Source: Firmicutes bacterium ADurb.Bin153 (lineage in GTDB: Bacteria > Bacillota > DTU025 > MWDF01). Taken from it: a DNA stretch of 64,000 nucleotides. A program made the translations under genes and the position numbers. The stretch covers positions 1-64,000 of the forward strand of contig MWDF01000002.1 in assembly GCA_002070415.1 (NCBI GenBank), read 5' to 3'. Numbering within the stretch: position 1 is the stretch's first letter; every line of letters starts with the position of its first letter. A model generated the notes under the pieces. It was not told the DNA's origin. It worked only from the letters and a program-made list of their open reading frames with translations, and searched no databases. This document shows, in pieces, positions 19,601 to 26,714 of the stretch.

Positions 19601-20097
19601 TCGTCCCAGTCGGTGTGCAGCAGAGAGCCCTTCCTGAGCTTGGGTATGCCATCCAAGGACTTGTCGAACCTGTCTACGAAGATCTGGTAGAAAGCGCCCT
19701 CGCCCGCCCATGAGGGCAGGGCCTGGCGCTCGTACACGGTGAGCTGGTAGGGGCGCGGATGGTGGAGCACCGTGCGCGAGATGCCGCCTTCCCTCTCGAG
19801 GGCACCGGCGTACACTTCCCTGTCCTTTGCCCTCACGGAGAACCAATACCATACGAGCCCGGGCCTTTCGGGCGTGTAGCGGCATGAGAGCCTCACGGTC
19901 CCGCCCTGCCTCGATACTTCTTCCATTCGCACGGCGGACCTGAAGTCCTGCCCTGACAGCTCGAGGCAGGCCGATACGTCGGCCCCTTCCGTCCTCACCG
20001 AAATAGTGAACCTTATGGGCGTCCCGGGCACTACGGCCCCGAACGGGTCCTTGCAGGACAGGTCCCTGCTGTCATATGCCACCAGGATGTTCTCCAA
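16699..20097 (-). CDS. bifunctional alpha-amylase/debranching-type GH13 plus 4-alpha-glucanotransferase (MalQ, GH77)
   Basis: The 1132-residue protein joins two enzymes. Residues about 10-120 form a CBM34-like beta domain, and about 130-640 form a GH13 barrel of the neopullulanase/cyclomaltodextrinase kind (FGGDLDGVTGKL, GWRLDVADE with nucleophile Asp346, LIGEVWDD, LGSHDVLR). From about 648 a complete MalQ follows (GVLMHVTSLPSPYGIGDLG, RIDHFRGFAGYY, IAEDLGVITP, YTGTHDNET). Such fusions are known in some Bacillota, where they are named as GlgX/MalQ bifunctional proteins. It would hydrolyse and disproportionate maltodextrins and glycogen outer chains. The TTG at 20097 has GGAGGT seven bases upstream; an ATG at 20112 lacks a site. 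It heads the glycogen operon. Confidence 0.9.
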   Translation of the reverse strand: MENILVAYDSRDLSCKDPFGAVVPGTPIRFTISVRTEGADVSACLELSGQDFRSAVRMEEVSRQGGTVRLSCRYTPERPGLVWYWFSVRAKDREVYAGALEREGGISRTVLHHPRPYQLTVYERQALPSWAGEGAFYQIFVDRFDKSLDGIPKLRKGSLLHTDWDDTPVYVRACKDGSVKRWTFFGGDLDGVTGKLAYLWELGINAIYLNPVFESPSNHKYDTSDYSRIDAGFGGDEALVRLCSKAAEWGIRIVLDGVFSHTGSDSVYFNKEGSYGCKGAFQSKDSPYFSWYRFRDFPEDYDCWWGFKGLPNVNELDPSYMDFMVEGADSIVRRWMRAGISGWRLDVADELPDEFIKRLRKVVKEENPDAVLIGEVWDDASNKVSYSVRREYLLGHELDSATGYPVRDAIIQYVTGKCDAARFVSSVRQLTENYPPEQMRFNLSILGSHDVLRIITALGDAPDESSMSQEAKEAYSLPAHKLDLARKRLMLASLLQFTLPGTPMVYYGDEAGMQGYSDPYCRGPFPWGREDRALWSWHKSLGEARAVRESIKRGSFDVIGTSGRAICFMRRLERDVTIVALNPSDEEALVDADVGALGNGPISFQDLFFGSGSVSSSGGSLKLGLAPFSSRCYTTTLKSPPVFARLEMQRRAGVLMHVTSLPSPYGIGDLGPAARGFVDFLADSKQGLWQLLPMNPPSLGDSPYMCYSAMAGNPMTISPNLLLEAGLLDLEDLLPVPAFPEDSVDFKAVSAYKTRLFRKAYSKSKLAGGIDGLEGFRKANSHWLGDYCLYMVLKARYGGSSWQEWPEAVRLREKGALDEASNEHEDEIGYHEFLQYVYDAQWKALKAYANSRGVMMVGDMAIYVSGDSSDVWAAQDMFCLGRDGYPKLVSGVPPDSFSSTGQLWGHPVYRWDALAKDGYGWWRRRMEKAFEDFDYTRIDHFRGFAGYYAVPGGNATAERGRWLEGPGLELFKAMAGGRDRLPIIAEDLGVITPDVEDLRQATGFPGMKVLQFMGPVPEGPDGDDSHWVAYTGTHDNETLVQRYRTLNCLSQSERPADETERAYVDSMLRSLYNSPYSWAIVPLQDLLYLGAEARMNMPSVAEGNWAWRAKDGLTDRALKERMLALTKSGSRC

Positions 20098-20130
20098 GCT
20101 GAAGACCTCCATTGCGTACCTATTAGGCGA

Positions 20131-20160
20131 AAAGGGACAGCCCCTCGTAGGGCTGCCCCG
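20131..20160 (-). terminator. terminator after the MsmK-like ATPase gene
   Basis: Read on the minus strand, GGGGCAGCCC and GGGCTGTCCC pair with one mismatch around a six-base loop and are followed by TTTTCG. It separates the sugar ABC ATPase from the glycogen operon; read-through could feed the latter, for which no separate promoter is evident. Confidence 0.7.
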
Positions 20161-20183
20161 AAGAAACCGTCCCGTGCGCTCGC

Positions 20184-21290
20184 TCAGTTGACAATGACCG
20201 CTTCGGTCTCCTTATCGAACAGGTTGACCCTCGAGGCGTCGACGGCGAACCTCATCCTCTCGCCGACCTTGGCCGGCGATTTGGGCTCCACGCGGGCTGT
20301 GATCTTCTGCCCGTCCGACAAAAGGTACAAGTACGTGTCGGAACCCAGGGGTTCCACGACGTCCACGTCGGCTTCTATGGTGCTGTCCTTGAACTGCTGG
20401 AGCCTTATGTCCTCGTCGAAGACGAACTCGGGCCTTATGCCAAGCACAACTTCCTTGCCGGCGTACGCTGCCGCGGCCTTCGCCTTGTCCTGGGGGAGCA
20501 GCATCGAGTTCTTGCCGTACCTGGCATACAGGCGGCCGTCCTCCTCCACGAGGCCGACGTTTATGAAGTTCATCTGCGGAGAGCCTATGAAACCGGCCAC
20601 GAACAGGTTGGACGGCCTGTCGTAGAGGTTGTTGGGCGTGTCTACCTGCTGTATCAGGCCGTCTTTCATGACCACGATCCTTGTGCCCATCGTCATGGCC
20701 TCCACCTGGTCGTGGGTGACGTAGACGAACGTTGTCCCTATCTGCTGGTGCAGCTTGGAGATCTCCGTTCTCATCTGCGTCCTCAGCTTGGCGTCGAGGT
20801 TCGAAAGTGGCTCGTCGAACAGGAACACCTTCGGGTTCCTCACTATCGCCCTTCCGACGGCCGCCCTCTGCCTCTGGCCTCCGGACAGCTCCTTGGGCTT
20901 CCTTGCGAGAAGGTGGGAGAGGTCCAGTATCCTCGCCGCGGCCTCGACCTTCTGCTTCCTCTCGTTGTTGGGCACCTTCCTCAGCTTCAGCGAGAAGCCC
21001 ATGTTCTCCGAGACGCTCATGTGCGGGTAGAGCGCGTAATTCTGGAAGACCATGGCGATGTCCCTGTCCTTGGGGTGCACGTCGTTCACCACTTTGCCGT
21101 CGATCTCGAGCGTGCCGTCGGTTATCTCCTCCAAGCCCGCGATCATCCGAAGGACCGTCGATTTGCCGCAGCCCGAAGGACCTACCAGTATTACGAACTC
21201 CTTGTCCTCGATTTCGAGGTTGAAATCCGAGACTGCCAGCACCCCGCCCGGGTAGACCTTGGTAAGGCCGCGAAGGGATAGATGTGCCAT
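20184..21290 (-). CDS. sugar ABC transporter ATP-binding protein (MsmK/MalK/UgpC type)
   Basis: The 368-residue ATPase energises carbohydrate importers. Walker A GPSGCGKST, Q-loop VFQNYALYPHMS, signature LSGGQRQRAAVGRAI, Walker B VFLFDEPLSNLD and the H-loop YVTHDQVEAMTMG are intact. The C-terminal OB/TOBE region (about residues 235-368, GIRPEFVFDED, GSDTYLYLLSDG) is the regulatory part of MalK-like subunits. It is divergent from the malE-F-G-like genes and is the only ATPase nearby, so it probably serves them and may serve other sugar permeases too. GGAGGT lies six bases before the ATG. Confidence 0.92.
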   Translation of the reverse strand: MAHLSLRGLTKVYPGGVLAVSDFNLEIEDKEFVILVGPSGCGKSTVLRMIAGLEEITDGTLEIDGKVVNDVHPKDRDIAMVFQNYALYPHMSVSENMGFSLKLRKVPNNERKQKVEAAARILDLSHLLARKPKELSGGQRQRAAVGRAIVRNPKVFLFDEPLSNLDAKLRTQMRTEISKLHQQIGTTFVYVTHDQVEAMTMGTRIVVMKDGLIQQVDTPNNLYDRPSNLFVAGFIGSPQMNFINVGLVEEDGRLYARYGKNSMLLPQDKAKAAAAYAGKEVVLGIRPEFVFDEDIRLQQFKDSTIEADVDVVEPLGSDTYLYLLSDGQKITARVEPKSPAKVGERMRFAVDASRVNLFDKETEAVIVN

Positions 21291-21344
21291 ATGACGACCT
21301 CCAATCATAAGCGAAGGTTATGTAGCTGTTATATACACAATCAT

Positions 21345-21372
21345 TTTATACACTGCAGCATGCAGTTGGCAA
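21345..21372 (-). promoter_or_regulatory. msmK-like promoter with operator in the spacer
   Basis: On the minus strand TTGCCA (21372-21367), a 16-base spacer and TATAAA (21350-21345) form a good sigma-70 promoter. The spacer contains the inverted repeat ACTGCA-N3-TGCAGT (21352-21366), exactly between the two boxes, which suits a repressor that blocks polymerase. The start site would be about 50 bases before the ATPase gene. Confidence 0.65.
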
Positions 21373-21437
21373 TAAGGGAAGGTTTCTAGCATGCGCCCGG
21401 TCTTGCCTCTAACGCATACCGATGTGCCCGTCTTTTC

Positions 21438-21465
21438 TTGACTTGCCCACAAGAGAATGTAAAAA
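21438..21465 (+). promoter_or_regulatory. probable promoter of the malE-F-G-like operon
   Basis: TTGACT (21438-21443) and TAAAAA (21460-21465) are separated by 16 bases. The start site would fall near 21472, about 50 bases before the ATG and just ahead of the palindrome at 21485. Confidence 0.5.
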
Positions 21466-21484
21466 TAAGTTAGTAGAGCATACG

Positions 21485-21502
21485 TGGTTGAATATACAAC
21501 CA
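21485..21502. promoter_or_regulatory. probable operator in the malE-like leader
   Basis: TGGTTG-AATATA-CAACCA is a perfect six-base inverted repeat with a six-base AT centre. It lies just downstream of the presumed start of transcription of the binding-protein gene and would act as a repressor block. The family of the repressor (LacI, GntR or ROK) cannot be decided, and no regulator gene adjoins it. Confidence 0.5.
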
Positions 21503-21522
21503 TAAATAAAGGAGGCATCGTC

Positions 21523-22749
21523 ATGAAAAGGATACTGGCTCTGGCCGTCGTGGCAGTAGTGATGTTTGCCATGGCAGTGAATGCGGCGCCTACGATACTG
21601 TCGTTCTGGGAGCAGGACGATCCTTCGGCCCAGGTGGTAATGGACCAGCTGATTGCCGAGTTCGAGAAGGCCAACCCGAACGTTAAGGTCGAAAGGTCCC
21701 ACTTCGAGACCGAGGACCTGAGGAAGAACTTCGCCGCGGCCGCCATAGGCAGCGAGGGCCCCGACGTGGTCTTCGGGCCCAACGACAACCTGGGCGTCTT
21801 CGTGCCCGGCGGGTTCATCTATTCGATGGAGAAAGTATACGGCAAGGCCTACATCATCAATAAGTTCGATGCGAACGCCCTGCAGGCGTCCATGTACGAG
21901 GGCGAGATATTCCTGCTGCCGGACCGCAACGGAAACGAGCTATGCCTGATATACAACAAGAAGCTGATCCCCAACGCGCCCAAGACGATGGAAGAGCTGA
22001 TAGCCACTACCAAGAAGCTGCAGGCCGAGAAGAAGGTGGATTACGGCCTTGCGTTCAACACCGTCGAGCCCTTCTTCACGGTGCCTTTCCTCGGCGCGTT
22101 CGATACCTTCGTGATGGACAATCCTTCATCCGAGAAGAACGCGAAGCCGACATTGGACAACCCCGGGATAGGGAAGATGTTCGCGTACCTCAAGGGCCTG
22201 ATGGACGACAAGATCGCACCTCGCGGCGTCGACTACGGCGCGGCGGAGGGCCTGTTCAAGGAGGGCAAGGTGGCCTGCTTGATCAACGGCCCCTGGTCGT
22301 TTGCGGGCTATGTGGACGCGGGCATGAGCATCGGCATAACGAGGATACCTTCGGTGGGAGGCAAGTACCCTACGTCATGGACGGCGGTCAAGGGCTACTG
22401 CATCTCAGCGAACACGAAGAACCTGGACCTGGCCAAGAAGTTCGTGGACTTCATGACCAGCGCCGACGCGCAGATCAAGCTGGTGCCGGCGCACAACCAG
22501 ATACCTACGGTGCCAGCCGCGATGACGGCGCCCGTCGTTACCAACAACGTGTTGCTATCCTCCCAGACGGAGGCGGTCAAGTACGGCGTGGCGATGCCGA
22601 TAGTGCCCCAGATGAGGGCATGCTGGGACGCGCTCAAGGCCGTGCAGGCCGACGTGTTCTCCAATATGATCAAGCCCGAGGAGGCACCGGCCAAGGCCCA
22701 GAAGCTCTGCCTGGACGCTCTCAAGCAGATGGGCATAACCGTAAAGTAA
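21523..22749 (+). CDS. maltose/maltodextrin-type ABC solute-binding protein
   Basis: The 408-residue protein is an extracellular family 1 binding protein of the MalE class. It has a plain signal peptide (MKRILALAVVAVVMFAMAVNA-APT) and no lipobox cysteine, so it should be free in a periplasm rather than a lipoprotein. The body has the usual pattern: FWEQDDPSAQVVMDQLIAEFEKANPNVKV, GPDVVFGPND, a YNKKLIPNAPKTMEEL hinge segment, and GPWSFAGYVDAG. GGAGG precedes the ATG. A hairpin separates it from the permeases, a common way to keep binding protein levels higher. Context (amylase, glycogen genes) suggests maltodextrins as ligand. Confidence 0.88.
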   Translation: MKRILALAVVAVVMFAMAVNAAPTILSFWEQDDPSAQVVMDQLIAEFEKANPNVKVERSHFETEDLRKNFAAAAIGSEGPDVVFGPNDNLGVFVPGGFIYSMEKVYGKAYIINKFDANALQASMYEGEIFLLPDRNGNELCLIYNKKLIPNAPKTMEELIATTKKLQAEKKVDYGLAFNTVEPFFTVPFLGAFDTFVMDNPSSEKNAKPTLDNPGIGKMFAYLKGLMDDKIAPRGVDYGAAEGLFKEGKVACLINGPWSFAGYVDAGMSIGITRIPSVGGKYPTSWTAVKGYCISANTKNLDLAKKFVDFMTSADAQIKLVPAHNQIPTVPAAMTAPVVTNNVLLSSQTEAVKYGVAMPIVPQMRACWDALKAVQADVFSNMIKPEEAPAKAQKLCLDALKQMGITVK

Positions 22750-22778
22750 CATGACGATTTGCCCTTGACGGGCGATGC

Positions 22779-22810
22779 GGAGAGGGGACTCCTCTGAGGG
22801 TCCCTTCTCC
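22779..22810 (+). other. intercistronic hairpin after the sugar-binding protein gene
   Basis: GGAGAGGGGAC and GGTCCCTTCTCC pair with one mismatch around an eight- to nine-base loop. There is no T-run, so it should not be a strong terminator. Its place between the binding protein and permease genes suggests mRNA stabilisation or partial attenuation, as known for malE-malF. Confidence 0.55.
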
Positions 22811-22845
22811 CGCCCATATTCTGGTATCCGAGGGGGGTAGTCAGC

Positions 22846-23757
22846 ATGCAGGCAAGGCGCAGGGGCAAGTCGTACGAACTTGCCAGGCCCAGATGGTACG
22901 TACCCCTTATGTTCCTTCTCCCGGCCATGCTGGTCATGGTGGCCATGGTGGCCTATCCGCTGTACTACGAGGTGGACATCTCGTTCAGGAGCGTCACTCT
23001 CTACAACCTTAGGAGCGGGAATTACCCATGGATAGGACTTGAGAACTACAAGTCCATGTTCGAGGACCCGCAGTTCTTCTCCACGCTCATGAGGACCGTC
23101 GTATGGACCGTGGTGAACGTCGTATCGCACGTCACACTGGGTTTCATGCTGGCGCTCATACTCAACAGGAAGCTCCCCGGGAAGGCGATAATCCGCGTCC
23201 TGCTCATACTTCCCTGGGCGGTGCCCCAGTACATAGCCGCGATCGCCATGCGAAACCTGTTCAACGAGATGTACGGGCCGATCAACATCGTGCTCAAGGC
23301 CTTGTTCGGCGAGGGGGCCATGGTGATGTGGCTGAGCAACCCCGCAAATGCGTTCAAGGCCGCCGTCATAACCAACATATGGCTCGGGGTCCCGTTCATG
23401 ATGATGACATGCCTAGGAGGCCTGCAGTCGATACCGCAGGAGCTCTACGAGGCCGCGGACATAGACGGCGCCGGCTGGTGGCAGAAGGTGAGGAACGTGA
23501 TACTCCCGCTGATGAAGCCCGTGCTCACACCGGCGATAGTGCTGGGGACGATATGGACTTTCAACATGGTGAACGTAATATACATACTCACCTACGGATC
23601 TACGCACGAAGCGGCGCAGATACTGGTGTCGCAGATCTACAAGCGGGCGTTCGAGTTCTTCAGGTATGGATACGCGGCGGCGATGTCCGTGGTGGTGTTC
23701 ATACTGCTGGTGAGCTTCTCCAGCGTGTTCATCCGCGCTCAGAAGCTCGAGGACTGA
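22846..23757 (+). CDS. sugar ABC transporter permease, MalF type
   Basis: The 303-residue inner-membrane protein has six predicted helices (for example FLLPAMLVMVAMVAYPLYY and VVVFILLVSFSSVFI). The EAA loop QELYEAADIDGAGWWQKVRNV, which contacts the ATPase, is intact. Its size is that of the short MalF-like permeases that lack the large E. coli P2 loop. GAGGGGGG lies before the ATG. It pairs with the following MalG-like protein, 13 bases downstream. Confidence 0.9.
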   Translation: MQARRRGKSYELARPRWYVPLMFLLPAMLVMVAMVAYPLYYEVDISFRSVTLYNLRSGNYPWIGLENYKSMFEDPQFFSTLMRTVVWTVVNVVSHVTLGFMLALILNRKLPGKAIIRVLLILPWAVPQYIAAIAMRNLFNEMYGPINIVLKALFGEGAMVMWLSNPANAFKAAVITNIWLGVPFMMMTCLGGLQSIPQELYEAADIDGAGWWQKVRNVILPLMKPVLTPAIVLGTIWTFNMVNVIYILTYGSTHEAAQILVSQIYKRAFEFFRYGYAAAMSVVVFILLVSFSSVFIRAQKLED

Positions 23758-23770
23758 AGGAGGGAAGGAC

Positions 23771-24643
23771 ATGGCCATAAGCTGGAAGAGCAGGCTCAAG
23801 GAGCATTTCGAGAAGAACGATTCGTGGCCGAAGATCATAATGATCTACCTTTTCCTCCTGCTGTGCTGCTTCATAACGATCTATCCGATAAGCTTCATAT
23901 TCACGGTCTCGCTAAGGCCCGGAAACCAGCTGTTCTCGACTTCCCTGAAGCTGATCCCGGACAATGCGACGTTCAAGAACTACTCCGACGCGTTCACAAA
24001 GTACCCTATGGCGAAATGGATGCTCAACAGCATGTTCGTAAGTTCGCTCACCGCCGTGATAGCGGTGATAATATCTGTCAACGCAGGATACGCCTTCTCG
24101 AGGTACAGGTTCTGGGGCAGGAGGTTCGGGCTCACGCTGCTGCTTGTGACTCAGATGTTCCCGGCCCCGATGCTGCTGCTTCCCGTATACCTCATGCTGG
24201 TCAGGCTGAAGCTGACCAACAGTTACGTAGGGCTGATACTCTGGTACGTATCCACGGCGGTGCCGTTCAACATCTGGCTGATGAAGGGCTATTTCGATAC
24301 GATCCCGAGATCCCTTGAGGAGAGCGCCTTCATAGACGGGGCCAGCATATTCAGGGCCTACTGGTCGATCATCCTGCCGTTGGCAAAGCCCGCCGTCGCG
24401 CTCTGCGCGCTGTTCGCCTTCATGGGGGCATGGTCGGAGTTCATAGTCGCAAGGATATTGATCACCAGCAAGAGCATGCTCACGCTTCCTGTCGGCCTGA
24501 TCGCGCTGCAAGGCTCGTTCTCGACGGAATGGGGCATCTACTCGGCCGCCGCCCTGGTGACGGCAATCCCCGTGACGGTGCTGTTCATAGCCCTGTCGAG
24601 GTATCTCGTGGGCGGGCTTACGCTGGGAAGCGTGAAAGGTTGA
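23771..24643 (+). CDS. sugar ABC transporter permease, MalG type
   Basis: The 290-residue permease has a basic N-terminus, a first helix (MIYLFLLLCCFITIYPISFIF split over residues 22-42), a periplasmic segment typical for MalG (SLKLIPDNATFKNYSDAF) and the EAA loop LEESAFIDGASIFRAYW. The C-terminus ends in GGLTLGSVKG, matching the conserved MalG tail that reaches into the MalK dimer. AAGGAGGG precedes the ATG. It is the last gene of the importer operon. Confidence 0.9.
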   Translation: MAISWKSRLKEHFEKNDSWPKIIMIYLFLLLCCFITIYPISFIFTVSLRPGNQLFSTSLKLIPDNATFKNYSDAFTKYPMAKWMLNSMFVSSLTAVIAVIISVNAGYAFSRYRFWGRRFGLTLLLVTQMFPAPMLLLPVYLMLVRLKLTNSYVGLILWYVSTAVPFNIWLMKGYFDTIPRSLEESAFIDGASIFRAYWSIILPLAKPAVALCALFAFMGAWSEFIVARILITSKSMLTLPVGLIALQGSFSTEWGIYSAAALVTAIPVTVLFIALSRYLVGGLTLGSVKG

Positions 24644-24669
24644 CGGGTCCTCCCCGATCGCGCTGTTGG

Positions 24670-24697
24670 AAGGGCGGCTTGCTAGTAAGCCGCCCTT
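24670..24697. terminator. bidirectional terminator between malG-like and amylase genes
   Basis: AAGGGCGGCTT (24670-24680), loop GCTAGT and AAGCCGCCCTT (24687-24697) form a perfect 11-base stem between convergent genes. Confidence 0.85.
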
Positions 24698-24714
24698 CGG
24701 ATTCGAGATGGGCA

Positions 24715-26118
24715 TCACCTGAGCTTCAGTATGTAGAACGACCTCGGGGCCGCTGTGAGCTTGATCGACCCGCCCGTTATCGCACCACCCACGGAAGGGT
24801 CGTATAGGTCCACGTAAGAGGAGAAGGCCGAAGCATACGGCAGCATGAAGGAGAAATCCAACGTATCTCCGCTCAGGTTGAGAAGCAGCACCGTTGACGA
24901 GCCCCCGTACGTCCGCTGGTAGGCGAACCCTTCCGGGCCGAGCCCGATCAGGTCGATGTCTCCGTACACAAGCTCCGGGTTCTCCTTCCTTATCCCGGTA
25001 AGCTTCCTTACCGCCCGGGTGATCTCGTTCTCCTCGAACACCATGTCCTTCCTGTTGTCGGGATCGTAGCCGCCTGGAAGGGCGATCTCGGTGCCGTAGT
25101 AGAGGACCGGTATCCCCGTGTAGGTCATGGTCACGGCCAGCGCCTGCAGGAGCTTCTTGGCGGGCTCGTCTAGCCTGTTGACGAAGCGGGGGACGTCGTG
25201 GTTGTCGATGAACGTGCCCATAAGGTTGCGGTTTGAGTACATACTGCCTGAGACGACTGCCTTACCTAGGGCTTCCGGCCCCCCGTCCTTCGCAAGGGTG
25301 TCCGAGATTCCGTAGTACATCGGGAAATCCAGGAAGCCGTCGATGCCGGTGCTCCTGTATCCTTCAATATTGGCGGCGTTTCCGTCGAACACCTCACCTA
25401 TGAGGTAGAAGCCGGGATGGAGCGCCTTGATCGCCCGGACGAACTCGGCCATGTACTCCTTCTGCACGTGCTTTACGGTATCGATCCTGTAACCGTCGAC
25501 CCCGGTCTGGTCTATCCACCACAGGGCCATGTCCGTGAGATATTCCATCACCTCGGGATTCGACTGGTCCAGGTCGGGAAGCCCCGCCAGCCAGCCGTTC
25601 TCCACCTGTTGCAAATCGTTCCAGTCCGTGATCAGCCTTCTTGCGTGGAACCAGTCGGGCCTGTCGTATACGTAAGGGTGCAGGGAGCCGGTATGGTTGA
25701 TCACGATGTCGAATACCACCTTCATGCCGCGCATGTGCGCCTCGTCGACGAGCCTCTTCAGGTCGTCCATGCTTCCGAAGTGCTCTTCGACCTTGTAGAA
25801 ATCCATCGCCCAATATCCGTGGTAGCCTCCGGATTGGTTGTCCACGACAGGCGAGATCCAGATTGCCGTGAAGCCGAGGGATTCTATGTAGTCGAGCTTC
25901 TCTATGATGCCCTGGAAGTCTCCTCCGTGATAGCCCGACGCGTCCTTCTTGTTTGCGTAGAATTCGTTCGGCGCCGCATCGTTGAAGCGGTCGGTCATTA
26001 TGAAATAGATGAGGTCGTTCGGCCCTATTGGTTCTACTGCCAAGGCCGATGGTGATAATATCAGAATCAGAAGCAGGGCGGAAACCGTAAGCGATGCCGT
26101 GGCAGACCTCTTGAACAT
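24715..26118 (-). CDS. secreted alpha-amylase (GH13)
   Basis: The 467-residue enzyme has a signal peptide (MFKRSATASLTVSALLLIL, cleavage near ALA-VEP) and a complete GH13 barrel: VVFDIVINHT, DGYRIDTVKH (nucleophile), YLIGEVFDG (acid/base), FIDNHDVPRF (third acid), plus a C-terminal beta domain. It resembles compact cyclomaltodextrinase-like amylases that act on starch outside the cytoplasm, making maltodextrins for the neighbouring importer. GGAGGTGA is six bases before the ATG. Confidence 0.9.
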   Translation of the reverse strand: MFKRSATASLTVSALLLILILSPSALAVEPIGPNDLIYFIMTDRFNDAAPNEFYANKKDASGYHGGDFQGIIEKLDYIESLGFTAIWISPVVDNQSGGYHGYWAMDFYKVEEHFGSMDDLKRLVDEAHMRGMKVVFDIVINHTGSLHPYVYDRPDWFHARRLITDWNDLQQVENGWLAGLPDLDQSNPEVMEYLTDMALWWIDQTGVDGYRIDTVKHVQKEYMAEFVRAIKALHPGFYLIGEVFDGNAANIEGYRSTGIDGFLDFPMYYGISDTLAKDGGPEALGKAVVSGSMYSNRNLMGTFIDNHDVPRFVNRLDEPAKKLLQALAVTMTYTGIPVLYYGTEIALPGGYDPDNRKDMVFEENEITRAVRKLTGIRKENPELVYGDIDLIGLGPEGFAYQRTYGGSSTVLLLNLSGDTLDFSFMLPYASAFSSYVDLYDPSVGGAITGGSIKLTAAPRSFYILKLR

Positions 26119-26146
26119 ACGATCACCTCCACACCTAACTAATGGA

Positions 26147-26155
26147 ATTATATCA
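26147..26155 (-). promoter_or_regulatory. extended -10 promoter of the amylase gene
   Basis: On the minus strand TGATATAAT is an extended -10 box, about 28 bases before the amylase ATG. No -35 match is seen, which extended -10 promoters tolerate. Confidence 0.45.
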
Positions 26156-26195
26156 TCGCCGAAACTACCTATCCGAACGGAAGGGGAGCTGTCGC

Positions 26196-26645
26196 ATGAG
26201 GCGGAAAGACAGGCAGATAGAGGATGTCTCCGAGATAGCGGGCATATTGGAAAGGTGCGAGACGGGATACCTTGCTACGTGCGGCGACGACATGCGGCCG
26301 ATGGCGACTCCCGTCAACTACGTGTACAGCGGCGGGAGCATCTTCTTCCACTGCGCTCTTGAGGGAAGGAAGCTGGACAACATCAAGGCGAACCCGAACG
26401 TGGGCTTCACGGTGGCCACAGACATAGAGATAGACAGGGAAGCGATGACTACGCGCTATGCGAGCGTGATGGTCGAAGGGATTGCCAGCGTCGTGGATTC
26501 GCCCATGAAGAAAAAGGAAATTATCTCCCTCCTTATAGGGAGATTTGCCGCGGAAGGCGCGCACTGCTCTGAAGAAATCGCAGCTAGGACGAATATAGTC
26601 GAGATAAGGGCCTCTGCTTTGGTCGGCAAGAAGAACAAGTGCTGA
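26196..26645 (+). CDS. pyridoxamine 5'-phosphate oxidase-like flavoprotein (NimA-type)
   Basis: The 149-residue protein has the split-barrel flavin fold of the PNPOx-like family: LERCETGYLATCGDDMRPMATPVNYVYSGGSIFFH near the N-terminus, split here by the usual FMN contacts, then GRKLDNIKANPNVGFTV and a central VMVEGIASVVDSP strand. Such proteins bind FMN or heme, and relatives reduce nitroimidazoles; the true substrate is unknown. The ATG has AAGGGGAG upstream. It is transcribed away from the amylase and just ahead of an aminotransferase. Confidence 0.78.
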   Translation: MRRKDRQIEDVSEIAGILERCETGYLATCGDDMRPMATPVNYVYSGGSIFFHCALEGRKLDNIKANPNVGFTVATDIEIDREAMTTRYASVMVEGIASVVDSPMKKKEIISLLIGRFAAEGAHCSEEIAARTNIVEIRASALVGKKNKC

Positions 26646-26667
26646 TATGAGAAACGGCATTTGCGTA

Positions 26668-26676
26668 TGCTAGAAT
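26668..26676 (+). promoter_or_regulatory. extended -10 promoter of the aminotransferase gene
   Basis: TGCTAGAAT is an extended -10 box, with the start site predicted near 26683, about 30 bases before the TTG start. No convincing -35 box is present. Confidence 0.4.
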
Positions 26677-26714
26677 ATTTTTGTAGTTCGACCTATTTGA
26701 TTGGAGGTATTACC

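Noticed and set aside
16699-20097. Amylase-MalQ fusion as a frameshift or assembly artefact
   Set aside because: The frame is continuous, both parts are complete, and such bifunctional proteins are known in Bacillota.
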